Positions 1 through 6,148 of a stretch of 16,472 nt of DNA are shown one piece after another. Source of the stretch: Candidatus Sediminicultor tertius. Its GTDB lineage: Bacteria; Atribacterota; Phoenicimicrobiia; Phoenicimicrobiales; Phoenicimicrobiaceae. Position numbers and translations under genes: made by a program. The notes under the pieces were generated by a model that searched no databases, had not been told where the DNA came from, and saw only the letters and a list, made by a program, of their open reading frames with translations. The stretch's first letter is position 1, and every line of letters begins with the position of its first letter. The stretch lies in assembly GCA_003527405.1 (NCBI GenBank), contig DPXH01000146.1:2529-19000 (forward strand). The letters run 5' to 3'.

Positions 1-918
1 AAATTGCCTATAGTAAATAAAAATTTCATTTTAAAAGGACTTATTACCATAAAAGATATCGAAAAAGTCGAAAAATTTCCTAATGCTTGCAAAGATGCTA
101 AGGGAAGGCTCAGAGTAGGTGCTGCCGTAGGTGTATCTCGAGATACGATGGAGAGAGTAGAAGCTTTAGTAAATGTCAAAGTAGATGTCATAGTAGTCGA
201 TACTGCTCACGGACATTCTACTCGGGTTATTGAAGTTATAAAAGAGATAAAGCGGAATTTTAATATAGAGTTAGTAGGAGGCAATGTAGCAACTTTTGAG
301 GGAGCAGAAAGTTTGATAAAGGCCGGGATCGATGCCTTAAAAGTTGGCATTGGACCGGGTTCTATCTGTACTACCAGAGTGGTTGCCGGTGTAGGAGTGC
401 CCCAGGTCTCGGCAATTCAAGAATGTAAAAGGGCAGCCAAAAAATATCACATTCCTCTTATTGCCGATGGAGGTATAAAATACTCCGGTGATATAACCAA
501 AGCTTTAGCAGTGGGTGCTGATTCGGTAATGATTGGAAGTCTATTTGCCGGAACAGAAGAAAGTCCGGGAGAAGTAGTACTTTATAAAGGGAGAAGCTAT
601 AAGGAATATCGGGGGATGGGTTCGATCGGAGCAATGAAGAAGGGCAGTAAAGATAGATATTTTCAGGAAGAGGCAGAAGATGAAAAACTGGTTCCCGAAG
701 GAATTGAAGGAAGAGTTTCTTATAAAGGACCACTTTCGGCTTGTGTGTATCAACTATTAGGTGGAGTACGTTCAGGAATGGGTTATTGTGGAGTAAAAAA
801 CATTAAAGAATTGCAGGGAAAAACTAAATTTGTTCAGATTACCTCTGCTGGTTTAAGAGAAAGTCATCCCCATGATATAATCATTACCAAAGAGGCGCCT
901 AATTACGGGATAGAATAA
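1..918 (+). CDS. guaB: IMP dehydrogenase, 3' portion (5' end outside window)
   Basis: Oxidises IMP to XMP with NAD, the committed step of GMP synthesis, in the cytoplasm. The frame is open from base 1, so the gene starts upstream. The visible 305 codons begin in the end of the second CBS domain (LPIVNKN..LKGLITIKDIEK) and continue through the catalytic TIM barrel. Seen: the catalytic loop GIGPGSICTTR with the active-site Cys codon at 367-369, the IMP-binding ADGGIKYSGD stretch, the flap-region YRGMGSIGAM, and the late EGIEGRVSYKGP and GGVRSGMGYCG motifs. Family members are about 485-490 residues, so roughly 180 N-terminal residues (barrel start and most of the CBS pair) are missing. The C-terminus is intact and ends in a normal TAA. 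A TPR gene follows 36 bp later with no visible terminator between them. The identification is secure; only the start is unknown. Confidence 0.97.
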   Translation, partial: KLPIVNKNFILKGLITIKDIEKVEKFPNACKDAKGRLRVGAAVGVSRDTMERVEALVNVKVDVIVVDTAHGHSTRVIEVIKEIKRNFNIELVGGNVATFEGAESLIKAGIDALKVGIGPGSICTTRVVAGVGVPQVSAIQECKRAAKKYHIPLIADGGIKYSGDITKALAVGADSVMIGSLFAGTEESPGEVVLYKGRSYKEYRGMGSIGAMKKGSKDRYFQEEAEDEKLVPEGIEGRVSYKGPLSACVYQLLGGVRSGMGYCGVKNIKELQGKTKFVQITSAGLRESHPHDIIITKEAPNYGIE

Positions 919-954
919 GGATAGGATAGTTAATTTATTTTGGAGAACGGATTT

Positions 955-1491
955 ATGGAAAAGGAAGAATATAAAATTAATTTTGAGAAAGCCGAAGGTT
1001 ATTTAAAAAAAGGTAATTTCAATCAAGCCATCATAGAATTTGAAACGGTTTTAGAAAAATGGCCGGATGATTCCAGATGTTATAACAAATTAGGAGTTTG
1101 TTATGCCAGCTTAAAAGATTTTGTTAAAGCAAAATCATATCTTGAAAAAGCCTTAGCATTAGATCTAAAATATCCTGAACCTTATAATAATTTAGGAAAT
1201 ATTTGTTTAGAAGAAAAAGAATATGAAAAGTCAATTGCGTTATACAAAAAAGCCCTGGAATTAAATCCTGATTACGCCGCTGCTCACAGTAATTTAGGTT
1301 TAGCCTACAAAAGAACAAAGAGAATTAACGAAGCGGTAAAACATTTTAAAATGGCGGCTGAAATTGATAGGAAGGCTCCTATATCAGAAATCAAGAAAAT
1401 TAGGATGAAAACAAAAACTAAAAGTAATATTATTATCTTTATATTAATTTTAGCCGGTTCAATTATTTTATGGTTTTTACTGAAAAAATAA
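955..1491 (+). CDS. TPR-repeat protein with C-terminal membrane anchor
   Basis: A 178-residue protein built from about four tetratricopeptide repeats (residues ~10-40, 41-74, 75-108 and 109-140). The best repeats read YNNLGNICLEEKEYEKSIAL and HSNLGLAYKRTKRINEA. A Lys-rich linker follows, then one hydrophobic segment (residues ~158-176, IIIFILILAGSIILWFLL) ending in KK. There is no N-terminal signal, so it should be a tail-anchored protein with the TPR array facing the cytoplasm, probably as a protein-protein scaffold. I chose ATG 955 because GGAG at 942-945 lies 9 bp upstream. An in-frame TTG at 940 has no good ribosome site. It sits 36 bp after guaB and could share its transcript, but no functional link to purine synthesis is evident. 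The partner is unknown. Confidence 0.85.
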   Translation: MEKEEYKINFEKAEGYLKKGNFNQAIIEFETVLEKWPDDSRCYNKLGVCYASLKDFVKAKSYLEKALALDLKYPEPYNNLGNICLEEKEYEKSIALYKKALELNPDYAAAHSNLGLAYKRTKRINEAVKHFKMAAEIDRKAPISEIKKIRMKTKTKSNIIIFILILAGSIILWFLLKK

Positions 1492-1495
1492 AATT

Positions 1496-1544
1496 AGTCG
1501 TTAGTGAATAGTCGTTAGCATTAGATACAAGTTACAAGATGCAA
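1496..1544. repeat. Degenerate heptamer array (7 units)
   Basis: Seven consecutive 7-bp units hold phase here, such as AGTCGTT at 1496 and 1510, AGTGAAT at 1503, and GATACAA, GTTACAA and GATGCAA at 1524, 1531 and 1538. The 17 bases at 1494-1510 recur identically at 7238-7254. It lies in the spacer just after the TPR gene stop. The units were identified by eye. Confidence 0.6.
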
Positions 1545-1571
1545 ATTTACCCGGTTGAAGATTATTTTAAG

Positions 1572-1624
1572 CTATTTTTATTATATTGTAAAAATAGATT
1601 CAGAGAACCGTTGTCCCCTGAATC
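1572..1624. repeat. Two abutting inverted repeats in the spacer before the dipeptidase gene
   Basis: CTATTTTTA (1572-1580) is perfectly complementary to TAAAAATAG (1589-1597), and GATTCAG (1597-1603) to CTGAATC (1618-1624). The second loop, read on the minus strand, contains CAGGGGAC followed closely by CGGTTCT. The same two words occur at 14390-14403 on the plus strand, so this may be a fragment of a dispersed repeat. No U-tract follows, so it is not a convincing terminator. Confidence 0.5.
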
Positions 1625-1654
1625 AGATTCCAAAGAAAGTAGGTGAAAGTAAAT

Positions 1655-2653
1655 TTGGCAGAGACTAATACGAATTCAATCAAAGCAAAACAGATACACC
1701 GGAAGGCGATAGTATTTGATGGGCATTGCGATACTATTTTAGAGGTTATAAACCATAAAAGAACCTTAGAAAAAAAATCAGCTATCGGTCACCTGGATAT
1801 CCCCAGAATGAAAGAAGGAGGGGTCGATGTCCAGTTTTTTGCTGTTTTTATAGAAGAAATTTATAAACCGAACAGGTCATTAAAAAGAACTTTACAACTA
1901 ATTGATTGTTTTTATAGAGAAATAGAGAGTAACCAGGATGATATATCATCGGTTACTGATTATGATCAATTAAAGGAAGTAAATAGAGCAGGAAAGATTG
2001 CCGCTGTCCTTTCCATTGAAGGGGGGGAAGCTTTAGAAGGTGATTTGGGAGTATTGAGAGTGTTATATAGATTAGGAGTCAGGCTCTTAACTCTCACCTG
2101 GAATCAGAGAAATCAGATTGCTGACGGGGTTGGTGAATCCCGGACCGGCAGTGGTTTAACCGAATTTGGTTTAAAAGTAATAGATGAGATGAATGACCTG
2201 GGGATGCTGATTGATGTATCCCACCTTTCCGAGAATGGTTTTTGGGATGTGATTAAAAGAAGTAAAGCACCTATTGTTGCTTCCCATTCAAATTGTTATG
2301 CCTTATGTCCCCATCTTCGAAATTTAAAAGACGGGCAAATTAAAGCGATAGCTGATACAGGTGGAGTAATAGGGATAACCTTTGTGCCTAATTTTTTAAC
2401 TCAAGAAAAAAGAAAAACTACCGTAGAAGATGTGGTAAGACATATTGATTATTTAGCAGAAAAAGCAGGAATAGATTGTGTAGGATTAGGTTCTGATTTT
2501 GACGGGACAGGTGGTCTTCCTTTGGGGTTAGAGGGAGTTGATAAAATTCCTAATATCACTAAGGAGTTACTTAATCGAGGTTATAAAGAAAAGGATATCA
2601 AGAAAATACTGGGAGAAAATTTCTTAAGAGTATTTAAAGAGGTAGTAGGATAA
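1655..2653 (+). CDS. Membrane dipeptidase, peptidase family M19 (renal dipeptidase type)
   Basis: A Zn-dependent hydrolase of the amidohydrolase superfamily that cleaves dipeptides, sometimes with D-residues. The binuclear metal ligands expected for M19 are all visible (numbering from TTG 1655): HxD in FDGHCDTI (H24, D26), Glu122 in LSIEGGEAL, His190 in IDVSHLSE, His211 in VASHSNCYALCPHLRN, and Asp281 in LGSDFDGTGGLP. At 332 aa it has the usual family length and carries no signal peptide, so it is likely cytoplasmic despite the family name. Start choice: AGGTGA at 1641-1646 is a near-perfect Shine-Dalgarno lying 8 bp before TTG 1655. The in-frame GTG at 1643 overlaps that site and is less likely. 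The FAH-family gene follows after 36 bp, so co-transcription is probable. The physiological substrate (peptide scavenging or D-amino dipeptides) cannot be told from sequence. Confidence 0.93.
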   Translation: MAETNTNSIKAKQIHRKAIVFDGHCDTILEVINHKRTLEKKSAIGHLDIPRMKEGGVDVQFFAVFIEEIYKPNRSLKRTLQLIDCFYREIESNQDDISSVTDYDQLKEVNRAGKIAAVLSIEGGEALEGDLGVLRVLYRLGVRLLTLTWNQRNQIADGVGESRTGSGLTEFGLKVIDEMNDLGMLIDVSHLSENGFWDVIKRSKAPIVASHSNCYALCPHLRNLKDGQIKAIADTGGVIGITFVPNFLTQEKRKTTVEDVVRHIDYLAEKAGIDCVGLGSDFDGTGGLPLGLEGVDKIPNITKELLNRGYKEKDIKKILGENFLRVFKEVVG

Positions 2654-2689
2654 TAATATTATTCTAATTTAAAAGTAGAGGGAGCATTT

Positions 2690-3460
2690 ATGAAATATTT
2701 AAGATTTTTACAAAATGGAAATATAAGATACGGATTACTTGAAAAAGATAATATAATTAGAGAAGTAATTGGTGATATTTTTAATAATCATAAAAATACA
2801 GAAAATATATATTCTTTATCAGAAATAACTTTTTTACCCCCCTGTATTCCAACTAAAATAATAGCTGTGGGATTAAATTATTTTGATCATGCAAATGAAG
2901 TTCAGATGAAAATTCCCGATGAACCGTTGATATTTATAAAACCCCCAAGCACGCTTATTGCTCATAATGATAATATAATCTATCCTAAGATGAGCAAGCA
3001 ATTAGATTATGAAGCAGAATTAGCAGTGATTATTAAAAATAGAATTAAAAATATTAAACCCGAAGATGTCTTTGAAAATATTCTGGGATATACTTGTTTT
3101 AATGATGTAACTGCCCGAGACTTACAAAAGAAAGATGAACAATGGACCAGGGCTAAATCATTTGATACCTTCGCGCCAGTTGGGCCTTTTATTTCTACTG
3201 AATTAAATCCCGATAATCTTCAAATAAAACTTTACAAGAATGGTCAGTTGATGCAGGATTCTTCCACCGGTAATATGATTTTTAAAGTCGATAAAATAGT
3301 CAGTTTTATTTCTAAGATAATGACCCTATTCCCAGGGGATATAATTGCTACCGGAACCCCTTCCGGAGTTGGACAATTAGAAGCAGGGGATATGGTAGAA
3401 GTAGAGATTGAAGGGATTGGAGTTTTAAAGAATACTGTATTTTTAGAAAAAAATGATTAA
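2690..3460 (+). CDS. Fumarylacetoacetate hydrolase (FAH) family protein
   Basis: A 256-aa member of the FAH superfamily of metal-dependent C-C hydrolases, decarboxylases and isomerases acting on beta- or alpha-keto acids (FAHD1/oxaloacetate decarboxylase or 2-hydroxyhepta-2,4-diene-dioate isomerase types). After a short N-terminal domain the catalytic domain begins at IIAVGLNYFDHANE (residues 58-70), which holds the conserved NYxxH. The metal triad is E108 and E110 in LDYEAELAVI and D139 in FNDVTARDLQ. The spacing matches the Glu, Glu, Asp triad of FAHD1 as I remember it (71, 73, 102). The C-terminal TPSGVGQLEAGDMVEVEIEG motif is typical. GAGGGAG at 2678-2684 lies 5 bp before the ATG. It sits 36 bp downstream of the M19 dipeptidase. 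The family is certain; the substrate is not. Confidence 0.93.
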   Translation: MKYLRFLQNGNIRYGLLEKDNIIREVIGDIFNNHKNTENIYSLSEITFLPPCIPTKIIAVGLNYFDHANEVQMKIPDEPLIFIKPPSTLIAHNDNIIYPKMSKQLDYEAELAVIIKNRIKNIKPEDVFENILGYTCFNDVTARDLQKKDEQWTRAKSFDTFAPVGPFISTELNPDNLQIKLYKNGQLMQDSSTGNMIFKVDKIVSFISKIMTLFPGDIIATGTPSGVGQLEAGDMVEVEIEGIGVLKNTVFLEKND

Positions 3461-3598
3461 AAATTCCAGTTTATGTAATTTGTTAAGAAGATAGATTTCT
3501 ATTTTTTTAAGAGTTATAGATGTAAAAAAATAATTAATAATAAATAATAATTTAAGCATGCAAAAGAGGTGAGCCGAACACAAGATATATAGAATATT

Positions 3599-3720
3599 TA
3601 GCAAGAGTAGGTGGCCTGCGTTAAGTGTTAGAGAATGGGACGTTGTCTCTAAACGAAAGGATGAAAGATTTTTATTGGGAAATTCTTTAGTCCTGCGGTA
3701 GGTCATCGCGTCCGCTGCTA
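3599..3720 (+). promoter_or_regulatory. Tetrahydrofolate (THF) riboswitch aptamer
   Basis: The RNA carries the conserved blocks of the THF-I (folT) riboswitch in order: GAGTAG (3605-3610), GCGTTAAGTG (3618-3627), GAATGGGA (3633-3640), ACGAA (3653-3657), GCGGT (3695-3699), and the closing CAT.GC.TCCGCT stretch (about 3704-3716). Helices that can be drawn: P1 TAGCA 3599-3603 with TGCTA 3716-3720; P2 3611-3617 with 3700-3706; the P3-type hairpin TTAGAGA 3628-3634 with TCTCTAA 3646-3652; and an enlarged arm 3658-3668 with 3684-3694. The signature loop pseudoknot is GGACG 3638-3642 with CGTCC 3709-3713. In the Eubacterium siraeum RNA I remember GGAUG/CAUCC at that place, so the pair has changed on both sides. 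The downstream gene is folT, the classic target. It probably senses reduced folates and represses uptake. Confidence 0.95.
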
Positions 3721-3805
3721 CATCGAAAATGCCTTTTATAAAGATTCTTCTTGATGTAGCAGATATAAAGCTATATTTATCATAATAATGCTATATCAAG
3801 GAGGA
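3715..3805 (+). promoter_or_regulatory. Expression platform of the THF riboswitch (translational switch)
   Basis: Two mutually exclusive pairings are visible. CTGCTACATC (3715-3724), which contains the 3' strand of aptamer P1, is perfectly complementary to GATGTAGCAG (3753-3762). TTCTTCTTGAT (3745-3755) can pair over 11 positions, two of them G-U, with ATCAAGGAGGA (3795-3805), which contains the folT Shine-Dalgarno AAGGAGG. Because 3753-3755 is shared, forming the first helix should leave the ribosome site free. Ligand-stabilised P1 should release 3745-3755 to mask it. This predicts translation OFF with THF bound. A further hairpin, 3762-3771 with 3790-3797, is also possible. Confidence 0.75.
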
Positions 3806-3816
3806 AAAGATAAAAA

Positions 3817-4347
3817 ATGAAAATATCGTCCCATAAAATTACCACTATGGGTCTTTTAATTGCTTTAAGTATAATTTTAACCCGGGTAGCCAGTATACGT
3901 GTTGCTATTGGAGGGGTAGAGGGAATCAGGATCGGTCTGGGGAGATTACCCATAATCTTAGGAGGTATTATATTTGGTCCATTAGCCGGGGGACTAATAG
4001 GAACCTTTTCCGACCTGTTAGGATACTTCATCAATCCTATAGGCGCCTATATGCCTCACTTTACTCTAACTTCTGCTTTGACCGGAATAATTCCAGCGAC
4101 CATCTTGATTTTAATGAAAAAAAATGAACCTAATGTTTTTGATTTGGGTATAGCTATTACCACGGGTCAGGTGATAACTTCTATTATTCTGATACCGTAT
4201 TTTTTAAATATTTTATTCGGACTTCCTTGGAAAGTATTAATACCCCCGCGAATAGTGGCAGAGCCCATTCAAATATTTATTTATACCTATATTATAAATA
4301 TAATTTTAAAGAGAAATATTTTAATCATCAAATCAGATAAGATTTAG
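3817..4347 (+). CDS. folT: Folate ECF transporter S component (FolT)
   Basis: The substrate-binding membrane subunit (176 aa) of an energy-coupling-factor vitamin importer, which captures folate or reduced folate and works with the EcfA/A'/T module. About six hydrophobic segments are visible. The family signature runs from residue ~38 to 85: IRIGLGRLPIILGGIIFGP, then GGLIGTFSDLLGYFINP with the conserved Asp66, then AYMPHFTLTSALTG. TM1 carries small residues (ALSII) as expected for docking to EcfT. No ecfA or ecfT genes are in the window, so it should share an energising module encoded elsewhere (group II arrangement). AAGGAGG at 3798-3804 is a strong ribosome site. The upstream THF riboswitch independently supports folate as the substrate. 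The C-terminus ends in a short basic tail. Confidence 0.93.
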   Translation: MKISSHKITTMGLLIALSIILTRVASIRVAIGGVEGIRIGLGRLPIILGGIIFGPLAGGLIGTFSDLLGYFINPIGAYMPHFTLTSALTGIIPATILILMKKNEPNVFDLGIAITTGQVITSIILIPYFLNILFGLPWKVLIPPRIVAEPIQIFIYTYIINIILKRNILIIKSDKI

Positions 4348-4408
4348 GATTTACTAACTTAACTAATATTATGATTATAACCAAAAAAGTACACAAAATA
4401 GTAATGAA

Positions 4409-4480
4409 GGGGCACGATGCATCGTGCCCACAATAAGCGGAAATCAAAGACAGCGAGGGCACAATTCATTGTGCCCCTAC
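4409..4480. repeat. Dispersed palindromic element with two hairpins
   Basis: The first hairpin is a perfect 20-bp palindrome, GGGCACGATGCATCGTGCCC (4410-4429). The second is GGGCACAAT with ATTGTGCCC around TC (4457-4476), ending CCCCTAC. A 27-bp linker separates them. Related elements lie at 5914-5938 and 16277-16335. No transposase is present and no T-run follows either hairpin. Confidence 0.8.
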
Positions 4481-4561
4481 AACATAGTTATAACCAAAAG
4501 GTCATAATTTGCTATAACACTATCTATAACGTACCATATACATAATCTGTTGGAAATATTT

Positions 4562-4589
4562 TTGGCTTTTTAGGAAATAACCATATTAT
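4562..4589 (+). promoter_or_regulatory. Candidate sigma-70 promoter for the first dehydrogenase gene
   Basis: TTGGCT (4562-4567) and TATTAT (4584-4589) are separated by 16 bp. The inverted 12-mer TTTTGGTTATAA (4590-4601) starts immediately after the -10 box, over the expected transcription start. Confidence 0.4.
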
Positions 4590-4679
4590 TTTTGGTTATA
4601 AAAGTTAAAAAATAACGAGAGGAGATTTACAATTTTAAAAAATATAGAAAATAAAGGTTTAAATTTAAAAAATAGGACT

Positions 4680-5705
4680 ATGAAAGCAGCTGTATTTTAT
4701 GCACCCGGCCAGGTAAGGTTGGAAGAAATTAATATTCCCGATATCGGTCCTGACGAAGTTTTAATAAAAGTGAAAGCTGCACTTACCTGCGGGACAGATC
4801 GTAAAACCTACTTAAGGGGACATCATTTATTTAATCCCCCTTTTGTTTTTGGACATGAGTTTGCCGGTGATATAGTAGAAGTAGGTAGTAAGGTTAGAAA
4901 ATTTAAACCGGGAATGAGAGTAGTAGCCGCTAATTCTGCTCCTTGTAATTCCTGTTTTTACTGCAAAAATGGTGAACATAGTTTGTGTGATAGTTTATTT
5001 ATTCAATTAAGTGGTGCTTTTGCAGAGTATATAAAAATTCCCGGAATAATTGTTTCTCAAAATTTATTATTATTTCCAGAAAAAGTAAGCTATAAAGAAG
5101 CAGCATTTTTAGAACCCCTTTCTTGCGTAGTTCACGGAGTTGAAGAATCGAAAATTAATTTAGGTGATACAGTGGTTATAAACGGAGCAGGTCCGATAGG
5201 TTTAATGTTCTTACAAGTAGTTAAATTAAAGGGAGCAAGAGTTATTATAACCGATACAGTTGAGGAGAGATTAAAACTAGCCATAAAGTTAGGGGCTTAT
5301 AAAGCAATAAATGTTTCTAAAGTCCAGGATCCTGTTGAAGAAGTTAAAAAACTTACTGAAGATAATAGAGGAGCAGATGTAGCCATTGAAGCAGTCGGGT
5401 TACCGAAGGTTTGGGAGCAGACTATATCGATGGCAAGAAAGGGAGGAACGGTGAATCTTTTTGGGGGATGCAAAAGAGGAACGAAAATTTCTATTGACAC
5501 CAGCCTAATTCACTATTCCCAAATTAACATAAAGGGAGTTTTTCATCATACACCCGGACATGTCAAAAAAGCTTCAAATTTAATTTGCAATAAGGCAATC
5601 GATATCGATTCGTTGATTACTGATGAACTTCCCCTTGGCGAAATATCTACTGTAATAGAGATGATGTTGGCCCATAAAGGCATTAAAATAGCAGTGATTC
5701 CTTAA
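4680..5705 (+). CDS. Zinc-dependent alcohol/polyol dehydrogenase (MDR family)
   Basis: A 341-aa medium-chain dehydrogenase/reductase of the sorbitol/threonine dehydrogenase type that oxidises a secondary alcohol or polyol with NAD. Seen: catalytic zinc ligands Cys37 (ALTCGTD) and His59-Glu60 (FGHEFAG); four structural zinc cysteines C89, C92, C95 and C103; Glu145 in FLEPLSC; the Rossmann motif GAGPIG (169-174); and an acidic Asp192 after beta-2 (IITDT), which favours NAD over NADP. The ATG at 4680 matches the usual family N-terminus (MKAAVFYAPG), but only AGG at 4675-4677 lies nearby, a poor ribosome site. The strong GAGAGGAG at 4617-4624 sits 7 bp before an in-frame ATT (4632), with no stop between. 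A 16-residue longer product is therefore possible. It shares its fold and length with the gene at 6149, but a 443-bp spacer separates them. The substrate is unknown. Confidence 0.9.
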   Translation: MKAAVFYAPGQVRLEEINIPDIGPDEVLIKVKAALTCGTDRKTYLRGHHLFNPPFVFGHEFAGDIVEVGSKVRKFKPGMRVVAANSAPCNSCFYCKNGEHSLCDSLFIQLSGAFAEYIKIPGIIVSQNLLLFPEKVSYKEAAFLEPLSCVVHGVEESKINLGDTVVINGAGPIGLMFLQVVKLKGARVIITDTVEERLKLAIKLGAYKAINVSKVQDPVEEVKKLTEDNRGADVAIEAVGLPKVWEQTISMARKGGTVNLFGGCKRGTKISIDTSLIHYSQINIKGVFHHTPGHVKKASNLICNKAIDIDSLITDELPLGEISTVIEMMLAHKGIKIAVIP

Positions 5706-5708
5706 ATT

Positions 5709-5743
5709 AGTATCGAGTATCGCGTATTGCGTATCGCGTTAAT
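5709..5743. repeat. Heptamer run with CGTATCG-type units
   Basis: Five successive 7-bp units: AGTATCG at 5709 and 5716, CGTATTG at 5723, CGTATCG at 5730 and CGTTAAT at 5737. It begins three bases after the dehydrogenase stop codon. Confidence 0.65.
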
Positions 5744-5796
5744 TAGTTACCGGTTACTTGGTTAGTTGGTTAAGAGAGCAGAGGGGAAAAGCCAAA

Positions 5797-5901
5797 TTCG
5801 TATCTCGTATCCCCGTTTTCACGGGGACAAGTCTTGTGAATCGTATCTCGTGAAGAAGCAAGAAATCAGGAGCCAGTATTCAGGAGTCAAAATCCAGAAT
5901 T
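5797..5901. repeat. Degenerate heptamer array (15 units in phase)
   Basis: Units keep one 7-bp phase over 105 bp: TTCGTAT at 5797, CTCGTAT at 5804, AATCGTA at 5839, TCTCGTG at 5846, then a CA-starting set at 5867, 5874, 5881, 5888 and 5895 (CAGGAGC, CAGTATT, CAGGAGT, CAAAATC, CAGAATT). The unit family switches partway from TCGTAT-like to CAGGAG-like words without loss of phase. Confidence 0.65.
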
Positions 5902-5913
5902 AAAGAAAAATAT

Positions 5914-5938
5914 GTAGGGGCAGACCTTGTGTCTGCCC
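5914..5938. repeat. Single-hairpin member of the GTAGGGGC palindromic element family
   Basis: GTAGG at 5914 leads into GGGCAGAC (5918-5925), which is complementary to GTCTGCCC (5931-5938). It looks like half of the two-hairpin elements at 4409-4480 and 16277-16335. Confidence 0.7.
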
Positions 5939-6148
5939 GTAATTTGTAATAAGTAATTAGTTGATAGTTTATAATTTGTAAAAACAAGTTGCTTGTTACA
6001 TGCTATATATTACAAAACTTATTGACAGACCGGTAAACTTTGATTGATACATTGAAAAATAGCAAATCGTGTTCTGTACCTCACGTATCGCATTTCACAT
6101 AAAAAATAAGCAGGATTGATGATCTTGTAGATGGAGTAAAAGGAAAAT

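Larger units (their letters stand above)
3461..3816 (+). other. Long leader/spacer between the FAH gene and folT
   Basis: This 356-bp spacer is mostly the folT leader. The first part is very AT-rich and contains a weak hairpin with a T-run (about 3488-3508, ATAGA/TCTAT followed by T7) that could end the dipeptidase-FAH transcript. The THF riboswitch and its expression platform fill 3599-3805. I could not assign a promoter with confidence. Confidence 0.6.
4348..4679 (+). other. Repeat- and signal-rich spacer between folT and the first dehydrogenase gene
   Basis: This 332-bp spacer has no credible gene. It holds a two-hairpin palindromic element (4409-4480), three copies of the 12-mer TTATAACCAAAA (4375-4386, 4488-4499 and inverted 4590-4601), two further TATAAC words (4513 and 4525), a promoter candidate (4562-4589), and the Shine-Dalgarno GAGAGGAG at 4617-4624. 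Confidence 0.7.
5706..6148 (+). other. Repeat-filled spacer between the two dehydrogenase genes
   Basis: This 443-bp spacer has no credible gene. In order it holds: a short heptamer run (5709-5743); a TTAGTTACCGG and GGTTAGTTGG word block (5743-5774); a longer heptamer array (5797-5901); a single-hairpin GTAGGGGC element (5914-5938); a small AACAAG/CTTGTT hairpin (5983-5997); and a perfect -35 box TTGACA at 6022-6027 for which I find no good -10 box. Confidence 0.65.

Noticed and set aside
1496..1544. CRISPR-like array
   Set aside because: Units are 7 bp and degenerate, with no conserved 25-40 bp repeats, no spacers of uniform length and no cas genes. The same applies to the other heptamer arrays.
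3488..3508. Possible intrinsic terminator after the FAH gene
   Set aside because: The stem is almost all A-T with a two-base loop, so it is too weak to call as a terminator; only mentioned in the spacer note.
3443..3706. 87-codon minus-strand open frame
   Set aside because: It lies across the THF riboswitch, whose plus-strand RNA structure explains the sequence; no recognisable protein features.
4410..4476. GC-rich palindromes as transcription terminators of folT
   Set aside because: No T-run follows either hairpin and the same element family occurs elsewhere in other contexts, so a dispersed repeat is the better reading.
6022..6027. Promoter for the second dehydrogenase gene
   Set aside because: TTGACA is perfect but no acceptable -10 box lies 16-18 bp downstream.
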